Assembly (NCBI RefSeq): GCF_006494365.1
Contig: NZ_VHIP01000006.1
Coordinates: 248,001 to 312,000, forward strand
Direction of reading: 5' to 3'
Length of the DNA: 64,000 nucleotides
Origin: Aestuariibacter sp. GS-14
GTDB taxonomy: Bacteria; Pseudomonadota; Gammaproteobacteria; Enterobacterales; Alteromonadaceae
The number at the start of each line of letters is the position of its first letter. The stretch's first letter is position 1. The notes beneath the pieces were generated by a model. That model was not told the DNA's origin. It did no database searches and was given only the letters and a program-made list of their open reading frames with translations. The translations under genes and the position numbers were made by a program. Positions 27,381-37,243 of the stretch are shown piece by piece.

Positions 27381-28334
27381 GTGCCCACCACTCGCTATCA
27401 TCACGGCCATTTAGATGTAGGCAACAATCACCGCATATATTATGAGTGTTCCGGGAATCCCGAAGGCATTCCGGTTCTCATGATCCACGGCGGCCCGGGC
27501 GCAGGTTTGGCTCCGGATTACATGCAGTTATTTCCCCTGGATGCTTACCATTTAATTGGATTTGAGCAGCGTGGATGCGGCCGCTCAACCCCTCATCTGT
27601 TACTTGAACACAATACCACCCAGCATCTGTTATCCGATATTCGCCAACTCAGAACACACCTTGGCATTGATAAGTGGCTGCTATTTGGTGGCAGTTGGGG
27701 CAGTACACTTGCGTTGCTGGCTGCGCTGGAGGAACCGGAAACCGTTTCCGGCCTTATACTCAGGGGGATATTTCTGGCACGGCAAGAAGATTTCAATTGG
27801 TTTCTGGACCCAATGGGTGGCGCCGCACAAATATATCCTGATTTGTACCCTGCATTTGTTGAAGATTGTCCTGACGCACAAAATGTACAAGATATTATCG
27901 GGCATTATACAGAGATGTTTACTGATTTAGCCTCTGACCAGGCACAACGCTCCGCAGCAAAATGGTACTCCTGGGAAGAAAGCATTGCTCGGGTGTATAC
28001 CAATGCCGGTTACCCCACTTCATTACCCGTTCATCCAACCGTGATGTCGCTTGCAGTACTTGAATGGCACTATATCGCACAGCAGTGCTTCATTGCCGAG
28101 AACGAGATTATTAGCAAAGCGAGCATGCTTGCGCGTATTCCGGGAATCATTATTCACGGGCGATGTGATACGATTTGCAAACCAGAAAACGCAACCACAT
28201 TGCATGAACACTGGCCGCTGAGCCAATTGCATATGATACCCGGAGCGGGACACAGCAGTACTGAACCGGCAATTAAACTGGCGCTAATGAACGCCATTGA
28301 GCATTTCAAACAGTTATTGCAGCAAAAGTTATGA
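27381..28334 (+). CDS. pip: Prolyl (proline imino-) aminopeptidase
   Basis: 317 residues from GTG 27381. Serine alpha/beta hydrolase that removes N-terminal proline. Motifs: HGGPGAG (oxyanion region), [11 protein letters not shown], the nucleophile GGSWGS (Ser about 112), the acid in HGRCD and histidine in GAGHSS. The length and HGGPG plus DQRGCGRS-like motif match Pip. The stop overlaps the dtd start by 4 bases, giving a two-gene unit. Confidence 0.93.
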   Translation: MPTTRYHHGHLDVGNNHRIYYECSGNPEGIPVLMIHGGPGAGLAPDYMQLFPLDAYHLIGFEQRGCGRSTPHLLLEHNTTQHLLSDIRQLRTHLGIDKWLLFGGSWGSTLALLAALEEPETVSGLILRGIFLARQEDFNWFLDPMGGAAQIYPDLYPAFVEDCPDAQNVQDIIGHYTEMFTDLASDQAQRSAAKWYSWEESIARVYTNAGYPTSLPVHPTVMSLAVLEWHYIAQQCFIAENEIISKASMLARIPGIIIHGRCDTICKPENATTLHEHWPLSQLHMIPGAGHSSTEPAIKLALMNAIEHFKQLLQQKL

Positions 28335-28768
28335 TTGGATTAATTCAACGCGTTAGTGAAGCCAGTGTTACCGTAGAAGCAAATGTGATTGGCCAAATTG
28401 GTAAAGGCATACTGTTGTTACTGGGTGTAGAAAAAGATGATGGCCAGGCTCAAATCGACAAACTGGTCAAAAAAATCAGTCAGTATCGTCTGTTCAGTGA
28501 TGAACAGGGAAAGATGAACCTCAATATCCAGCAAACTGGTGGTGCCATACTGGTTGTCTCGCAGTTCACGTTGGTGGCAGACACGCAAAAAGGCAATCGG
28601 CCCGGCTTTTCCCGAGGCGCGTCGCCAGTAATCGGCCAGCAATTATACCTGCAATTCGTAGATGCGCTAAAAGCCACCGGCATTCCGGTGCAGACAGGTG
28701 AATTCGGTGCAGACATGAAAGTCCACCTGATAAACGATGGTCCGGTTACCTTTCACTTTCAGGTGTAG
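28331..28768 (+). CDS. dtd: D-aminoacyl-tRNA deacylase
   Basis: 145 residues, the E. coli length. Frees tRNA from mischarged D-amino acids and glycine. The two signature segments are intact: [17 protein letters not shown] (about 78-94) and NDGPVTFHF at the end. Coupled by 4-bp overlap to pip. Confidence 0.97.
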   Translation: MIGLIQRVSEASVTVEANVIGQIGKGILLLLGVEKDDGQAQIDKLVKKISQYRLFSDEQGKMNLNIQQTGGAILVVSQFTLVADTQKGNRPGFSRGASPVIGQQLYLQFVDALKATGIPVQTGEFGADMKVHLINDGPVTFHFQV

Positions 28769-28860
28769 AAGTTTCGCCGCTTTCGAAGAATGCCACTTGC
28801 TGTTCGGCAAGGCTTACGATTTAATGTGAGGCCCTGTGTTCAACTCGAGACCGGTTGCCT

Positions 28861-29769
28861 GTGTTTAAGATTGCTACACCCAAAAGCGACGAAGAATTAG
28901 CCGCGTATTACCATTTCCGGTGGCAGTATCTGCGTCAGCCCTGGAATTTCCCGCCCGGTTCAGAAAAAGATGAATACGAACAGGTGAGTGAACACCGTGT
29001 AGTGCTGAATAACAAAGGCGACATAGTGGCGTGTGGACGCGTGCACCTGAATACCGCCGAAGAGGCTCAGATCCGCCATATTGCTGTGCATAGTGGCTAT
29101 CAGCGCAAAGGACTGGGTCAGTTAATTCTGAATGCCCTGGAAGCCGTTGCCAGAGAATTAGGCGCAATCAGAGCGGTAACCAACAGCCGCGAAATTTCCA
29201 TTGAGTTCTTCAAGGCTTGTGGCTTTAAAATTGAACGTGAAGCCCCCAATGAACTGGGCTTGTTAAAACGCCAGCAAATGGTAAAAAAGCTCGATGATTT
29301 TTCGTTGCTGGTACTGCATCCGGACTGGTGCCAGGAGCTACAGGATACCTGGTCAGAAACCATTCCAATTACCGAACATATGGGCATAAAACTGCACCAG
29401 TTTACCGGTAAAACACTGGAAACCCGTGCATCACTCAACAAAAACATCAACATACACGGCACCATGTTTGCCGGCAGCATATTCTCTTTAGCCACACTCA
29501 CTGGCTGGGGTATGATCTTTTTGCAGTTAAAAGAACGCGGCTTAACCGGTGATATTGTGCTGGGCGATGGCAACATTCACTATCACAAACCGATTACCAT
29601 GAAGCCGCGGGCAGTCTGTAATCTGGAACGATTAAAAGGCAAGTTTACCACACTGGAAAAAGGCAAGAAGTGCAAGCTGGAACTGGAAGTACAGGTATTA
29701 GACGATACCACGCCGGTTGCTGAATTCCATGGTATTTACTGGATACTCCCATCCGCACAGAAAGTCTGA
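28861..29769 (+). CDS. yiiD: YiiD-like GNAT acetyltransferase / thioesterase fusion
   Basis: 302 residues from GTG 28861. I prefer it to the TTG two codons earlier because family members begin MFK/MFR and CGAGA is then about 10 bases upstream. The N-terminal GNAT domain (about 1-145) has HIAVHSGYQRKGLGQLI, an acetyl-CoA-binding loop. The C-terminal part (about 155-302) is a hot-dog thioesterase-like domain with NINIHGTMFAGSIF and GDIVLGDGNIHYHKPI. The substrate is unknown. It lies 92 bases after dtd. Confidence 0.88.
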   Translation: MFKIATPKSDEELAAYYHFRWQYLRQPWNFPPGSEKDEYEQVSEHRVVLNNKGDIVACGRVHLNTAEEAQIRHIAVHSGYQRKGLGQLILNALEAVARELGAIRAVTNSREISIEFFKACGFKIEREAPNELGLLKRQQMVKKLDDFSLLVLHPDWCQELQDTWSETIPITEHMGIKLHQFTGKTLETRASLNKNINIHGTMFAGSIFSLATLTGWGMIFLQLKERGLTGDIVLGDGNIHYHKPITMKPRAVCNLERLKGKFTTLEKGKKCKLELEVQVLDDTTPVAEFHGIYWILPSAQKV

Positions 29770-29777
29770 ATAAGGCA

Positions 29778-29809
29778 AAAAAAACGCCTCAGAATCGAGG
29801 CGTTTTTTT
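29778..29809. terminator. Bidirectional terminator
   Basis: 13-bp stem including ACGCCTC/GAGGCGT flanked by A7 and T7 runs, with a 6-base loop. It serves both the yiiD-like gene and the convergent rpoH. Confidence 0.92.
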
Positions 29810-29825
29810 GTCATGCTTAACTGGC

Positions 29826-30680
29826 TCAGGCTGCCATTGCGGCCTGCAGTTTTTTCATTGCGTTCTTTTCAATTTGACGAACGCGCTCTGCAGAGACCTG
29901 ATATTTATCTGCCAGATCTTGCAGGGTAGTTTTGTCGTCGGCTAGCCAACGAGTCTCAATGATTTCCTGACTGCGCTCATCCAGTGTTTTTATGGCTGAG
30001 TACAAACGCTTAGTTGCATTTGAATCCCAGTCATCGCTTATTACGCTGGTTTCTACATCAGTAGACTTGTCTTCCAGATACTGAACTGGCGCGAAGCTTC
30101 CACTTTCTTCATCGTCGGCAGACAAATCAAATGCCTGATCCTGCGAGCTCATGCGGGCTTCCATTTGCAGCACTTCTTTGGTGCTTACACCTAATTCGTC
30201 TGCAACGGTTTTTACTTCTTCATGAGTGAACCAGCCAAGGCGTTTCTTTGATTTGCGCAGGTTGAAGAACAACTTGCGCTGCGCCTTGGTAGTAGCCACT
30301 TTCACGATGCGCCAGTTTTTCAGCACAAACTCGTGAATCTCCGCTTTGATCCAATGTACCGCAAATGATACCAAGCGCACGCCTACAGAAGGGTCAAAAC
30401 GTTTAACCGCCTTCATCAATCCGATATTACCTTCCTGAATCAGGTCAGCCTGAGGAAGGCCATAACCGGAATAAGACTTGGCAATGTGCACAACAAAACG
30501 CAGATGAGACATAACGAGCTTACGTGCAGCGTCGATATCTTCGTCTTCACGCAAGCGTAACGCGAGTTCGCGCTCTTCTTCCGCAGTTAGCATGTCAATT
30601 GTACTGACGGCCTGAATATAGCCTTCAATGCTACCGCTATGAGGAACGGACAACGCCATTGTTTGCAACTTATTGCTCAT
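29826..30680 (-). CDS. rpoH: RNA polymerase sigma-32 factor RpoH
   Basis: 284 residues (E. coli 284). Heat-shock sigma factor. The start at ATG 30680 follows GAGGTG; a GTG two codons earlier overlaps that site. Region 2 has [31 protein letters not shown] and [15 protein letters not shown]. The RpoH box [13 protein letters not shown] is present, and region 4 has [20 protein letters not shown]. It is separated from ftsX here by three other genes, unlike the contiguous ftsYEX-rpoH of E. coli. Overlapping sigma-E-type and sigma-70-type promoters lie upstream. Confidence 0.97.
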   Translation of the reverse strand: MSNKLQTMALSVPHSGSIEGYIQAVSTIDMLTAEEERELALRLREDEDIDAARKLVMSHLRFVVHIAKSYSGYGLPQADLIQEGNIGLMKAVKRFDPSVGVRLVSFAVHWIKAEIHEFVLKNWRIVKVATTKAQRKLFFNLRKSKKRLGWFTHEEVKTVADELGVSTKEVLQMEARMSSQDQAFDLSADDEESGSFAPVQYLEDKSTDVETSVISDDWDSNATKRLYSAIKTLDERSQEIIETRWLADDKTTLQDLADKYQVSAERVRQIEKNAMKKLQAAMAA

Positions 30681-30773
30681 AATCACCTCAAAAAATCCCT
30701 AGCACACCAATATAACAAACAAGTTAATTATGTGCGACGCCAAGACGATAACTCACCGACTTCGCAAACCCTG

Positions 30774-30802
30774 AATATAGGGTCATTACTTCTATTATTC
30801 AA
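30774..30802 (-). promoter_or_regulatory. Sigma-70-type promoter of rpoH
   Basis: Minus strand TTGAAT (30802-30797), a 17-base spacer, then TATATT (30779-30774). The predicted start of transcription lies about 87 bases before the rpoH ATG. Confidence 0.65.
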
Positions 30803-30827
30803 GACCGTTTTTATGAAAAAAAGTTCC
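30799..30827 (-). promoter_or_regulatory. Sigma-E-type promoter of rpoH
   Basis: Minus strand GGAACTT (30827-30821), 16 bases, then TCTTGA, including the CGG-TCT junction. This has the same layout as the sigma-E-dependent P3 promoter of E. coli rpoH (GAACTT-N16-TCTGA), with one inserted T in the -10. Envelope-stress input to RpoH is inferred. Confidence 0.6.
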
Positions 30828-30947
30828 AATCCCAGTCTATTTTTGAATAGCAATTAAATGTCATACAGGTATATTACGGTTCAGTGAATAACAAACGATC
30901 AACAATAACAAGTTGTTTGCGCTTAACTGCTGTATTTCGAGGTTTGA

Positions 30948-32168
30948 ATGTTTGCGTATATTGCAAGACAACCCATCGTCGACACCAATAAACAGCTCTA
31001 TGCCTATGAGCTGCTCTTCAGAGACGGGGAACAAAATTGTTTCCCAAACATATCGCCTGATGAAGCGACGTCACGAATTCTTACGGAAAGCCATTTGAAT
31101 GTGGGCATTGACGAAGTAACCGGTGGTGCAATTGCGTTCATTAACTTCCATACTGATACCCTGCTTCACCGCTTTCCAACCAGTCTGACGCCAGCCGATG
31201 TGGTGATTGAAATCACAGAAACCGTAGAAGTGTCAGATAATTTGGCCATCGCCTGTAAGCAATTTGCTGAGCAAGGTTATGCACTGGCGCTGGACGATTA
31301 CGACCTCGACGAAAAATGGCTCTCGTTGCTGCCTTATATCAGCATTGTTAAGTTCGATATTACAACCGTAACCGACGACCAGATTCGCAATACCATTCCC
31401 TTCTTAAAAGAGAAAGGCATAAAACTGGTAGCGGAGCGCATCGAAACCGCTCAACAGTTCAAGTATTACCTTGACCTTGGTTTTGACTACTTTCAGGGGT
31501 ATTTTTTCGCCAAGCCGCAAATCCTGAAACACCGGAAGCTTGGGTCTAATGAACTCAATTTGCTGGAATTACTGCAAGAAAGTACCAGACCCGAATTAGA
31601 CATCGGCAAAATTAATCAAATCCTCGAACGGGATGTTTCCTTGTCGTATCTATTGCTGCGATTTATTAATAATCCCACGGTAAACAAACGCAACGAAATT
31701 ACTTCGCTTAAACACGCCATGACATTTATGGGGCAGGAAGAAGTACGCAAATTTATTGCGCTTCTCACACTGGCGAATATGTCAGGGGATAAGCCAGGCG
31801 AATTACTCACCATGAGTCTGGTAAGAGCAAAATTCTGCGAGTCCATACTGATTGCATTAAAACAATGTGATGAGCGCAATGCCGGATTCCTAACCGGTTT
31901 GTTGTCGTTAATTGATACACTGATGCAACAGGACATGCGAACATTAGTAGATAAACTGCCATTACCCGAAGAGGCAAAAGCGGCGCTATGCGGCAACAAA
32001 AACACCCTGAAAGACTGCCTTCATTTGGTAAAAGCATTTGAAATGGGACAATGGAGCGCCGTGAAGACACTCGGCTCTCGCCTGAAACTCAAACAGGTTG
32101 AATTACACCAGTACTACACAGAGGCATTGCAATGGGCCGCTGACATCTGTAAAGGCACGATAAAGTAG
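30948..32168 (+). CDS. EAL-HDOD protein 1 (YuxH/CdgJ-like)
   Basis: 406 residues. The N-terminal EAL domain (about 1-200) begins FAYIARQPIVD and has YELLFRDG in the EAL position, INFH, IEITE, LDDYDLD, VKFD, VAERIET and FQGYFFAKP. Most residues needed for cyclic-di-GMP hydrolysis are therefore present, although the DDFG-type loop is altered, so activity is possible but unproven. The C-terminal HDOD domain (about 205-400) has INQILERDVSLSYLLLRF and a K-H-A helix. Followed after 139 bases by a paralogue. Confidence 0.88.
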   Translation: MFAYIARQPIVDTNKQLYAYELLFRDGEQNCFPNISPDEATSRILTESHLNVGIDEVTGGAIAFINFHTDTLLHRFPTSLTPADVVIEITETVEVSDNLAIACKQFAEQGYALALDDYDLDEKWLSLLPYISIVKFDITTVTDDQIRNTIPFLKEKGIKLVAERIETAQQFKYYLDLGFDYFQGYFFAKPQILKHRKLGSNELNLLELLQESTRPELDIGKINQILERDVSLSYLLLRFINNPTVNKRNEITSLKHAMTFMGQEEVRKFIALLTLANMSGDKPGELLTMSLVRAKFCESILIALKQCDERNAGFLTGLLSLIDTLMQQDMRTLVDKLPLPEEAKAALCGNKNTLKDCLHLVKAFEMGQWSAVKTLGSRLKLKQVELHQYYTEALQWAADICKGTIK

Positions 32169-32307
32169 TAGTTGACGTTTATGCGAAAAAGGCAATATAA
32201 ATTGATCATTATCTAACAAAAGATGGATCAAACTTTAACCATCGGTTAAAGTTTACATTAGGTCTCTATGCGCTGAGCCCGTTGTACCAGAAGGATTATC
32301 CAGAGTC

Positions 32308-33552
32308 ATGTTCGCCTTTATTGCACGACAACCTATCTTAGATCGCGACAAGGAAGTATTTGGTTACGAACTCCTGTTTCGCGACGGAAAATCTGGCGCT
32401 TATCCTTCACACGATGCAGACAAAGCCCGGTATATTGCCGAACACTTTCACACGTTGGGGCTGGATGATATTTGCGGGGATAAAACGTCATTTATCAACT
32501 TTCAGAGTGAAACCCTGATATCCGGATTGCCCACTGCATTAAACCCCGACACCGTAGTAATTGAACTTTCAGACTATCCCATGCAGCAAACTGCATTGGT
32601 GGATGCCTGTAAACACGTAAAACAACTCGGCTTTAAACTGGCCATTGATGACCCGGCTATGATTAGCGGTCAGCACTCTATTTTTCCACTTATCGATATA
32701 TTGAAAGTGGATGTTACCAAAGCCAACTACGAAATTATCGAGAAGAACATTCCCCGTTTTCTGGCTTCACATATTCAATTAGTCGCTGAAAATGTAGATA
32801 ACCATGATGATTTTGTGGTGTGTCGTGAACTCGGGTTTGATTTTTTCCAGGGCTATTTTTTTGCCACACCGGAAAAACGTATTCAGCGCCAGTTACCCGC
32901 ATCCAAGTTGAATCTGGTTGATTTAATGGGCGAAAGCTCAAGTTCGCAGTTTAATCTGGATCGCATAAACCAAATCGTTGAACGCGATGCAGCGTTGTCG
33001 TTCCTGCTGTTGAAATTTATCAACAACCCGACAATTAATAAGCGCTACAAGATCACATCGCTTCGCCATGCACTCAATTATATGGGTGAAGTGGAAATCA
33101 AAAAATTCATTGCGTTGTTGTCACTTGCCAATTTAGGTGACGACAAACCCCTGGAACTACTTCACATGTCGCTGGTAAGGGCCAAGTTCTTTGACTTACT
33201 GGCTCACGAGCGCGGTTTAAACTCAGATCCACCTATTGGCTTTTTGATTGGCTTGTTCTCATTACTCGATGCCCTGCTGGATCAGGATATGCCGGATGTA
33301 TTGCGCCAGCTTCCCCTTACTGATGAAGTAAACGACGCGCTATTGGGTAAATCTGCAGAGTTCAATCATTACAAAAAGCTGGTTCGCGCCTTTGAAAGCG
33401 CACTGTGGATGAATGTGATCAGAGAATCCCGGGAATTGAATATCGATCAAAAATACCTGCACAGTTTATACAATCAGGCGATTGTGTGGGGAAATGGTAT
33501 TCGCAAAACCTTGTCGGCGTATTTCCCTAAGAAAATCGTTACTGACAAGTAA
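32308..33552 (+). CDS. EAL-HDOD protein 2, paralogue of the preceding gene
   Basis: 414 residues with the same architecture: FAFIARQPILDRD, YELLFRDG, DFFQGYFFATP and HDOD core INQIVERDAALSFLLLKF. It is clearly a duplicate of the preceding gene, strongest in the HDOD half. Its EAL half is more degraded: ITE is replaced by LSD, the DD loop reads IDDPAMI and the last acidic pair reads AENVD. It may bind rather than cleave cyclic-di-GMP. Its own upstream 139 bases leave room for a promoter. It ends 7 bases from the convergent acpH stop. Confidence 0.87.
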   Translation: MFAFIARQPILDRDKEVFGYELLFRDGKSGAYPSHDADKARYIAEHFHTLGLDDICGDKTSFINFQSETLISGLPTALNPDTVVIELSDYPMQQTALVDACKHVKQLGFKLAIDDPAMISGQHSIFPLIDILKVDVTKANYEIIEKNIPRFLASHIQLVAENVDNHDDFVVCRELGFDFFQGYFFATPEKRIQRQLPASKLNLVDLMGESSSSQFNLDRINQIVERDAALSFLLLKFINNPTINKRYKITSLRHALNYMGEVEIKKFIALLSLANLGDDKPLELLHMSLVRAKFFDLLAHERGLNSDPPIGFLIGLFSLLDALLDQDMPDVLRQLPLTDEVNDALLGKSAEFNHYKKLVRAFESALWMNVIRESRELNIDQKYLHSLYNQAIVWGNGIRKTLSAYFPKKIVTDK

Positions 33553-33559
33553 CGCCTTA

Positions 33560-34168
33560 TTACATCAATTCTCGGAATTCTGGGCGTTTTTCCGGGCTGT
33601 GGCGCTTAACATGCGCAATCAGCGCCGGAAACAAGGCAAGAAAAGCGGCTTCAAATGCCGCATAATTCGCTTTAACTTCAACAATACTGCCGTAGAACTG
33701 ATGGCGAAACCGGATCCTGCTGGCGGTGCGATCCAGTACAGCCTCAAGCTGTAATATGTCATCATACCCCGCCAGCCATTTGTGATTAAGCATGCTACCC
33801 ACCATGCGTTGCATTGGCGGCGGCATGTGTTCATGGCGTTCCGCAAGTCCTGTGTAAACCCGCTGGGAGAATGAGGCCAGGGATTCTGCTGAAAAGGTAT
33901 TCCAATGACGCAACAAGAAGTGGTCGAAGCAAATATCCAGCATAATACCGGCAAACCGCCGCCGGACAGGACTAACTAATTGCCTGGCAAGGATTACAGA
34001 CTGATGTGCGTCGGTGAATTTATCCACCAATATATGATTTGCTAAACCTGCCTGAACCGCAACATCATACAGTTCAACATTAACACCACGCCGGAAATCC
34101 CCTAAGAGATTACCAAAATAGGAATCAGGATGAGGTTGCGCCAGAAAAAGATGCGCTAGGTAATTCAT
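33560..34168 (-). CDS. acpH: Acyl carrier protein phosphodiesterase
   Basis: 202 residues from ATG 34168, which gives the family N-terminus MNYLAHLFLAQPHPDS followed by GNLLGDFRRG (E. coli AcpH 193). Removes 4'-phosphopantetheine from holo-ACP. An upstream in-frame ATG seven codons earlier lacks family support. HDOD-like metal-dependent fold with H-x-x-VDKFTDAHQS. Placed downstream of ftsX with about 66 bases between. Confidence 0.9.
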   Translation of the reverse strand: MNYLAHLFLAQPHPDSYFGNLLGDFRRGVNVELYDVAVQAGLANHILVDKFTDAHQSVILARQLVSPVRRRFAGIMLDICFDHFLLRHWNTFSAESLASFSQRVYTGLAERHEHMPPPMQRMVGSMLNHKWLAGYDDILQLEAVLDRTASRIRFRHQFYGSIVEVKANYAAFEAAFLALFPALIAHVKRHSPEKRPEFRELM

Positions 34169-34234
34169 AGAATACCAGGTAGATGCCAACAGCAGGTAAT
34201 GATTGCCCCTGCTGTATATACGTAAAGGAAGGCA

Positions 34235-35215
34235 CTATTGCGGCTCAATTTCCCGCACATGTCGCTGCACAGAAATCAACGATCCCACCAGGCCAAGTAA
34301 CACCGATAACACCAGCATAGTTACCAGTGCGCTACCGGTTAAACCGGTAATACGAAAGCTCTTATCGTACAGGGCAGCAAATGCCTGAATACTGCTATCC
34401 ATCCACCATAAAATCAGGATCACCGCCATCCAGGCAATTACGCCCCCTAACAACCCGTACCAAAAACCGGTATACAAAAACGGGCGATGGATAAAGCTAT
34501 CGGTGGCTCCCACCAACTTCATCACCAGGATTTCATCGCGTTTATTCAATATATTCAAACGGATAGTGTTACCTACAATCAACACAACCGCAATGAACAA
34601 CAGCACACCTATAATGGTGACCAGTTCAGTGGCGATGTTCAGAAACCGGTATAGCCTTTCCAGCCATTCGATGTCGAGTTTACCAATATCCACTTCTCGT
34701 TGTTGCTGCAGTTTTTCAAGCAGCAACCGGGCTGAAGTAGGCGCAATGTGCTTTTCATTCGGGGTAACCAGCACCACATCAGGCAAGGGATTTGACTCCA
34801 GATATTTCACCGCATCCCCCAGTCCAGATAGCTGCTGAAACTCGGCCAGCGCATCATCGGCGGGTATATACACAACTCTGTCTATCTCTGACCAGGTTTG
34901 TAACCGTGTAATAAGTTGTTGTGCACTGCCTGCAGAAGTGCCGGATTTCAGGAACAGGGATATTTCTGCGGCCTGTTCCCAACCCGCACTGATTTTCTCG
35001 GTATTTTTAACCAGGATATACAGGGTACTTGGCAAGGTTATACTCAGTCCTAACACGCCAATGGTCATAAGCGATGCCGCAGGTTGACGCCATAGCTCAC
35101 CCAGGCTCCCCAGGGCCTGTCTGACGTGATTAACGAAGAACATCACTGTACGCTGCAGGATATTTACTTTGCGCTCACTGGCACCCTGACTGCGGCCCTT
35201 AAAAAGAATACTCAT
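34235..35215 (-). CDS. ftsX: Cell division membrane protein FtsX
   Basis: 326 residues. Permease-like partner of FtsE, which transmits ATP hydrolysis to periplasmic amidase activators at the septum. An N-terminal cytosolic segment is followed by a first membrane helix (SLMTIGVLGLSITLPSTLYIL), a periplasmic domain (about 75-195), then three C-terminal membrane helices (about 205-230, 255-280 and 295-320). The start overlaps ftsE by 4 bases. Third gene of ftsYEX. A hairpin (34189-34215) lies downstream without a clear T-run. Confidence 0.95.
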   Translation of the reverse strand: MSILFKGRSQGASERKVNILQRTVMFFVNHVRQALGSLGELWRQPAASLMTIGVLGLSITLPSTLYILVKNTEKISAGWEQAAEISLFLKSGTSAGSAQQLITRLQTWSEIDRVVYIPADDALAEFQQLSGLGDAVKYLESNPLPDVVLVTPNEKHIAPTSARLLLEKLQQQREVDIGKLDIEWLERLYRFLNIATELVTIIGVLLFIAVVLIVGNTIRLNILNKRDEILVMKLVGATDSFIHRPFLYTGFWYGLLGGVIAWMAVILILWWMDSSIQAFAALYDKSFRITGLTGSALVTMLVLSVLLGLVGSLISVQRHVREIEPQ

Positions 35216-35895
35216 AACATAGCCTCGTCTTCCGTTAAGCCATCGGTAATCATTTTGCCGTTTTTCAGGGTGAGCGTGCGGTATTTCATACGGGCAATCA
35301 GGCCCAAATCGTGGGTTGCAATTAATACAGAGACCCCCGCCTGATTAAAGTCTTCAAACAAGCGTACAATTTCCATCGACAATTTAGGGTCAAGGTTACC
35401 TGTTGGCTCATCGGCTAAAAGCAATGGTGGCTTGTTCACTACTGCCCGGGCAATACCCACCCGTTGTTGTTCACCACCCGACAGGGTAATAGGTAAATTG
35501 CGAGCTTTACTACTCAACCCTACCATTTCCAGTGCAGCGTCCACGCGTTTACTGATCTCTTTGTGGGAATAGCCTTCAATCACCAGTGGCAGGGCGACGT
35601 TGTCGAACACTGTTTTTTCCATCAGCAACTGATGGCTTTGGAAAATCATGCCTATATCACGGCGGATGTAAGCAATCTGACGACGCTTAATCACATTCAA
35701 ATCATGACCATTAATCAGTACGCGCCCAACGGTGGGGCGCTCCATTATGCTTATAAGTTTAAGCAGTGTGCTCTTCCCTGCGCCGGAATGACCGGTCAAA
35801 AATGCCATTTCGCCTTGTGCAATATGAAAATCCACTTTTGACAGTGCCCGCTGGCCACCGGGATAAGTTTTGCTTACCTGCTCAAATCTGATCAT
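35212..35895 (-). CDS. ftsE: Cell division ATP-binding protein FtsE
   Basis: 227 residues. ABC ATPase with Walker [10 protein letters not shown] (about 36-44), the Q-loop IFQSHQLL, signature LSGGEQQRV, Walker [11 protein letters not shown] and switch His in ATHDL. Partner of FtsX. Overlaps ftsX by 4 bases and lies 37 bases after ftsY. Confidence 0.97.
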   Translation of the reverse strand: MIRFEQVSKTYPGGQRALSKVDFHIAQGEMAFLTGHSGAGKSTLLKLISIMERPTVGRVLINGHDLNVIKRRQIAYIRRDIGMIFQSHQLLMEKTVFDNVALPLVIEGYSHKEISKRVDAALEMVGLSSKARNLPITLSGGEQQRVGIARAVVNKPPLLLADEPTGNLDPKLSMEIVRLFEDFNQAGVSVLIATHDLGLIARMKYRTLTLKNGKMITDGLTEDEAML

Positions 35896-35932
35896 CGTTG
35901 ATCCTGACTACTGATTATTGTTGTTATTGTGC

Positions 35933-37150
35933 TTACTCGCCTTTTTCCGCCTCAGCAAAGAGTGCTTCAATGAATTCTTCGCCGTTAAAGCTGCGCAAAT
36001 CATCAATACCCTCGCCAACGCCGATGTAGCGAATGGGAATAGCAAACTGATCGGCAATGGCAAAAATAACACCGCCCTTGGCCGTCCCGTCGAGCTTAGT
36101 TAATGTGATACCTGTTAATCCTACAGCCTGATCAAACAATTTGGCCTGGCTAACTGCATTCTGACCGGTGCCCGCGTCAAGCGTGAGCATTACTTCGTGA
36201 GGTGCTGACGGGTTGATCTTCTTCATCACCCGTACCACTTTTTTCAACTCTTCCATTAAGTTGTCTTTATTTTGCAGACGCCCGGCAGTATCGGCGATAA
36301 GTATATCAATACCGCGAGCTTTAGCCGATTGCAAGGCATCAAACAATACAGACGCACTATCGGAACCCGTTGGTTGAGCGATTACAGGAATATGGTTTCG
36401 CTCTCCCCACACCTGTAATTGCTCAACTGCAGCGGCACGAAATGTGTCACCAGCAGCCAACATGACCTTTTTGCCCTGCTGCTGGAACTGCTTTGCCAGT
36501 TTGCCAATAGTGGTGGTTTTCCCTACGCCATTTACACCGACCATCAGGATCACAAACGGGCCATCGGCTTTATTGTGACGGGCAATGACTTCGGGTAACG
36601 GTTTATCCACATTCGTGAGCAGGCCTTTTAACTGCCCTTTTAGCAACTGATACAGCGCATCGCCATCTTTTAGCTGAGAGATTTTGGCTTGCTCAGTTAA
36701 CTGTTTGATAATTTTACCCGTGGTGTCCATTCCCACATCTGCAACCAATAACTGCGTTTCGAGCTCCTCGTATAGCTCTTCATCAATCGTTTTGCCTTTA
36801 AACAGGCTAACAATGCCACTGCCCAGATTGGCCTTGGTGCGCGACAAGCTGGCTTTCAGACGACCAAAAAACGAAGCTTTCTCCTCTGCAGGTGGAACAG
36901 CCTTAGTGACGGGTTTTGCCACGGGCTCGCTGGATGGAACGGAATCTGGTACTACCAGAGCCGGGGCGGAAGCCTCATCCACTGCACTAACAGCCTCAGG
37001 CTCGATGGTGGCAACGGGCTCTGTTGGAGTAGCTGTATTTACGGGCGCTGACTCTACAGGCGTAGCACCCTGTACATTTGCAGCTGGTGCTTCACTTTGT
37101 GTTTTTTCTTCGGGCTTTTTCTTGTTCAACCAGCCAAAAAGTTTAGACAT
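35933..37150 (-). CDS. ftsY: Signal recognition particle receptor FtsY
   Basis: 405 residues. A variable acidic, Pro/Ala/Glu-rich N-terminal region (about 1-95) is followed by the SRP54-type N domain and G domain: GVNGVGKTTTIGKLA, DTFRAAAVEQLQ, DTAGRLQNKDNLMEEL, TKLDGTAKGG and IGVGEGIDDL. Docks SRP-ribosome complexes at the inner membrane. First gene of ftsYEX and divergent from rsmD, as in E. coli. Confidence 0.97.
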   Translation of the reverse strand: MSKLFGWLNKKKPEEKTQSEAPAANVQGATPVESAPVNTATPTEPVATIEPEAVSAVDEASAPALVVPDSVPSSEPVAKPVTKAVPPAEEKASFFGRLKASLSRTKANLGSGIVSLFKGKTIDEELYEELETQLLVADVGMDTTGKIIKQLTEQAKISQLKDGDALYQLLKGQLKGLLTNVDKPLPEVIARHNKADGPFVILMVGVNGVGKTTTIGKLAKQFQQQGKKVMLAAGDTFRAAAVEQLQVWGERNHIPVIAQPTGSDSASVLFDALQSAKARGIDILIADTAGRLQNKDNLMEELKKVVRVMKKINPSAPHEVMLTLDAGTGQNAVSQAKLFDQAVGLTGITLTKLDGTAKGGVIFAIADQFAIPIRYIGVGEGIDDLRSFNGEEFIEALFAEAEKGE

Positions 37151-37243
37151 AGTGCTGATAAATCCTTACTGAGATTCCGCGTTCTGCGGTAAACTGGAGA
37201 CAAATTCAATCAATATCGGCGAATCATAGCATTCTCTGGCACA

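Noticed and set aside
36684-37172. Plus-strand frame opposite the ftsY N-terminus
   Set aside because: Low complexity (Ser/Thr/Gly) mirror of the Pro/Ala/Glu-rich ftsY region; no supporting signals.
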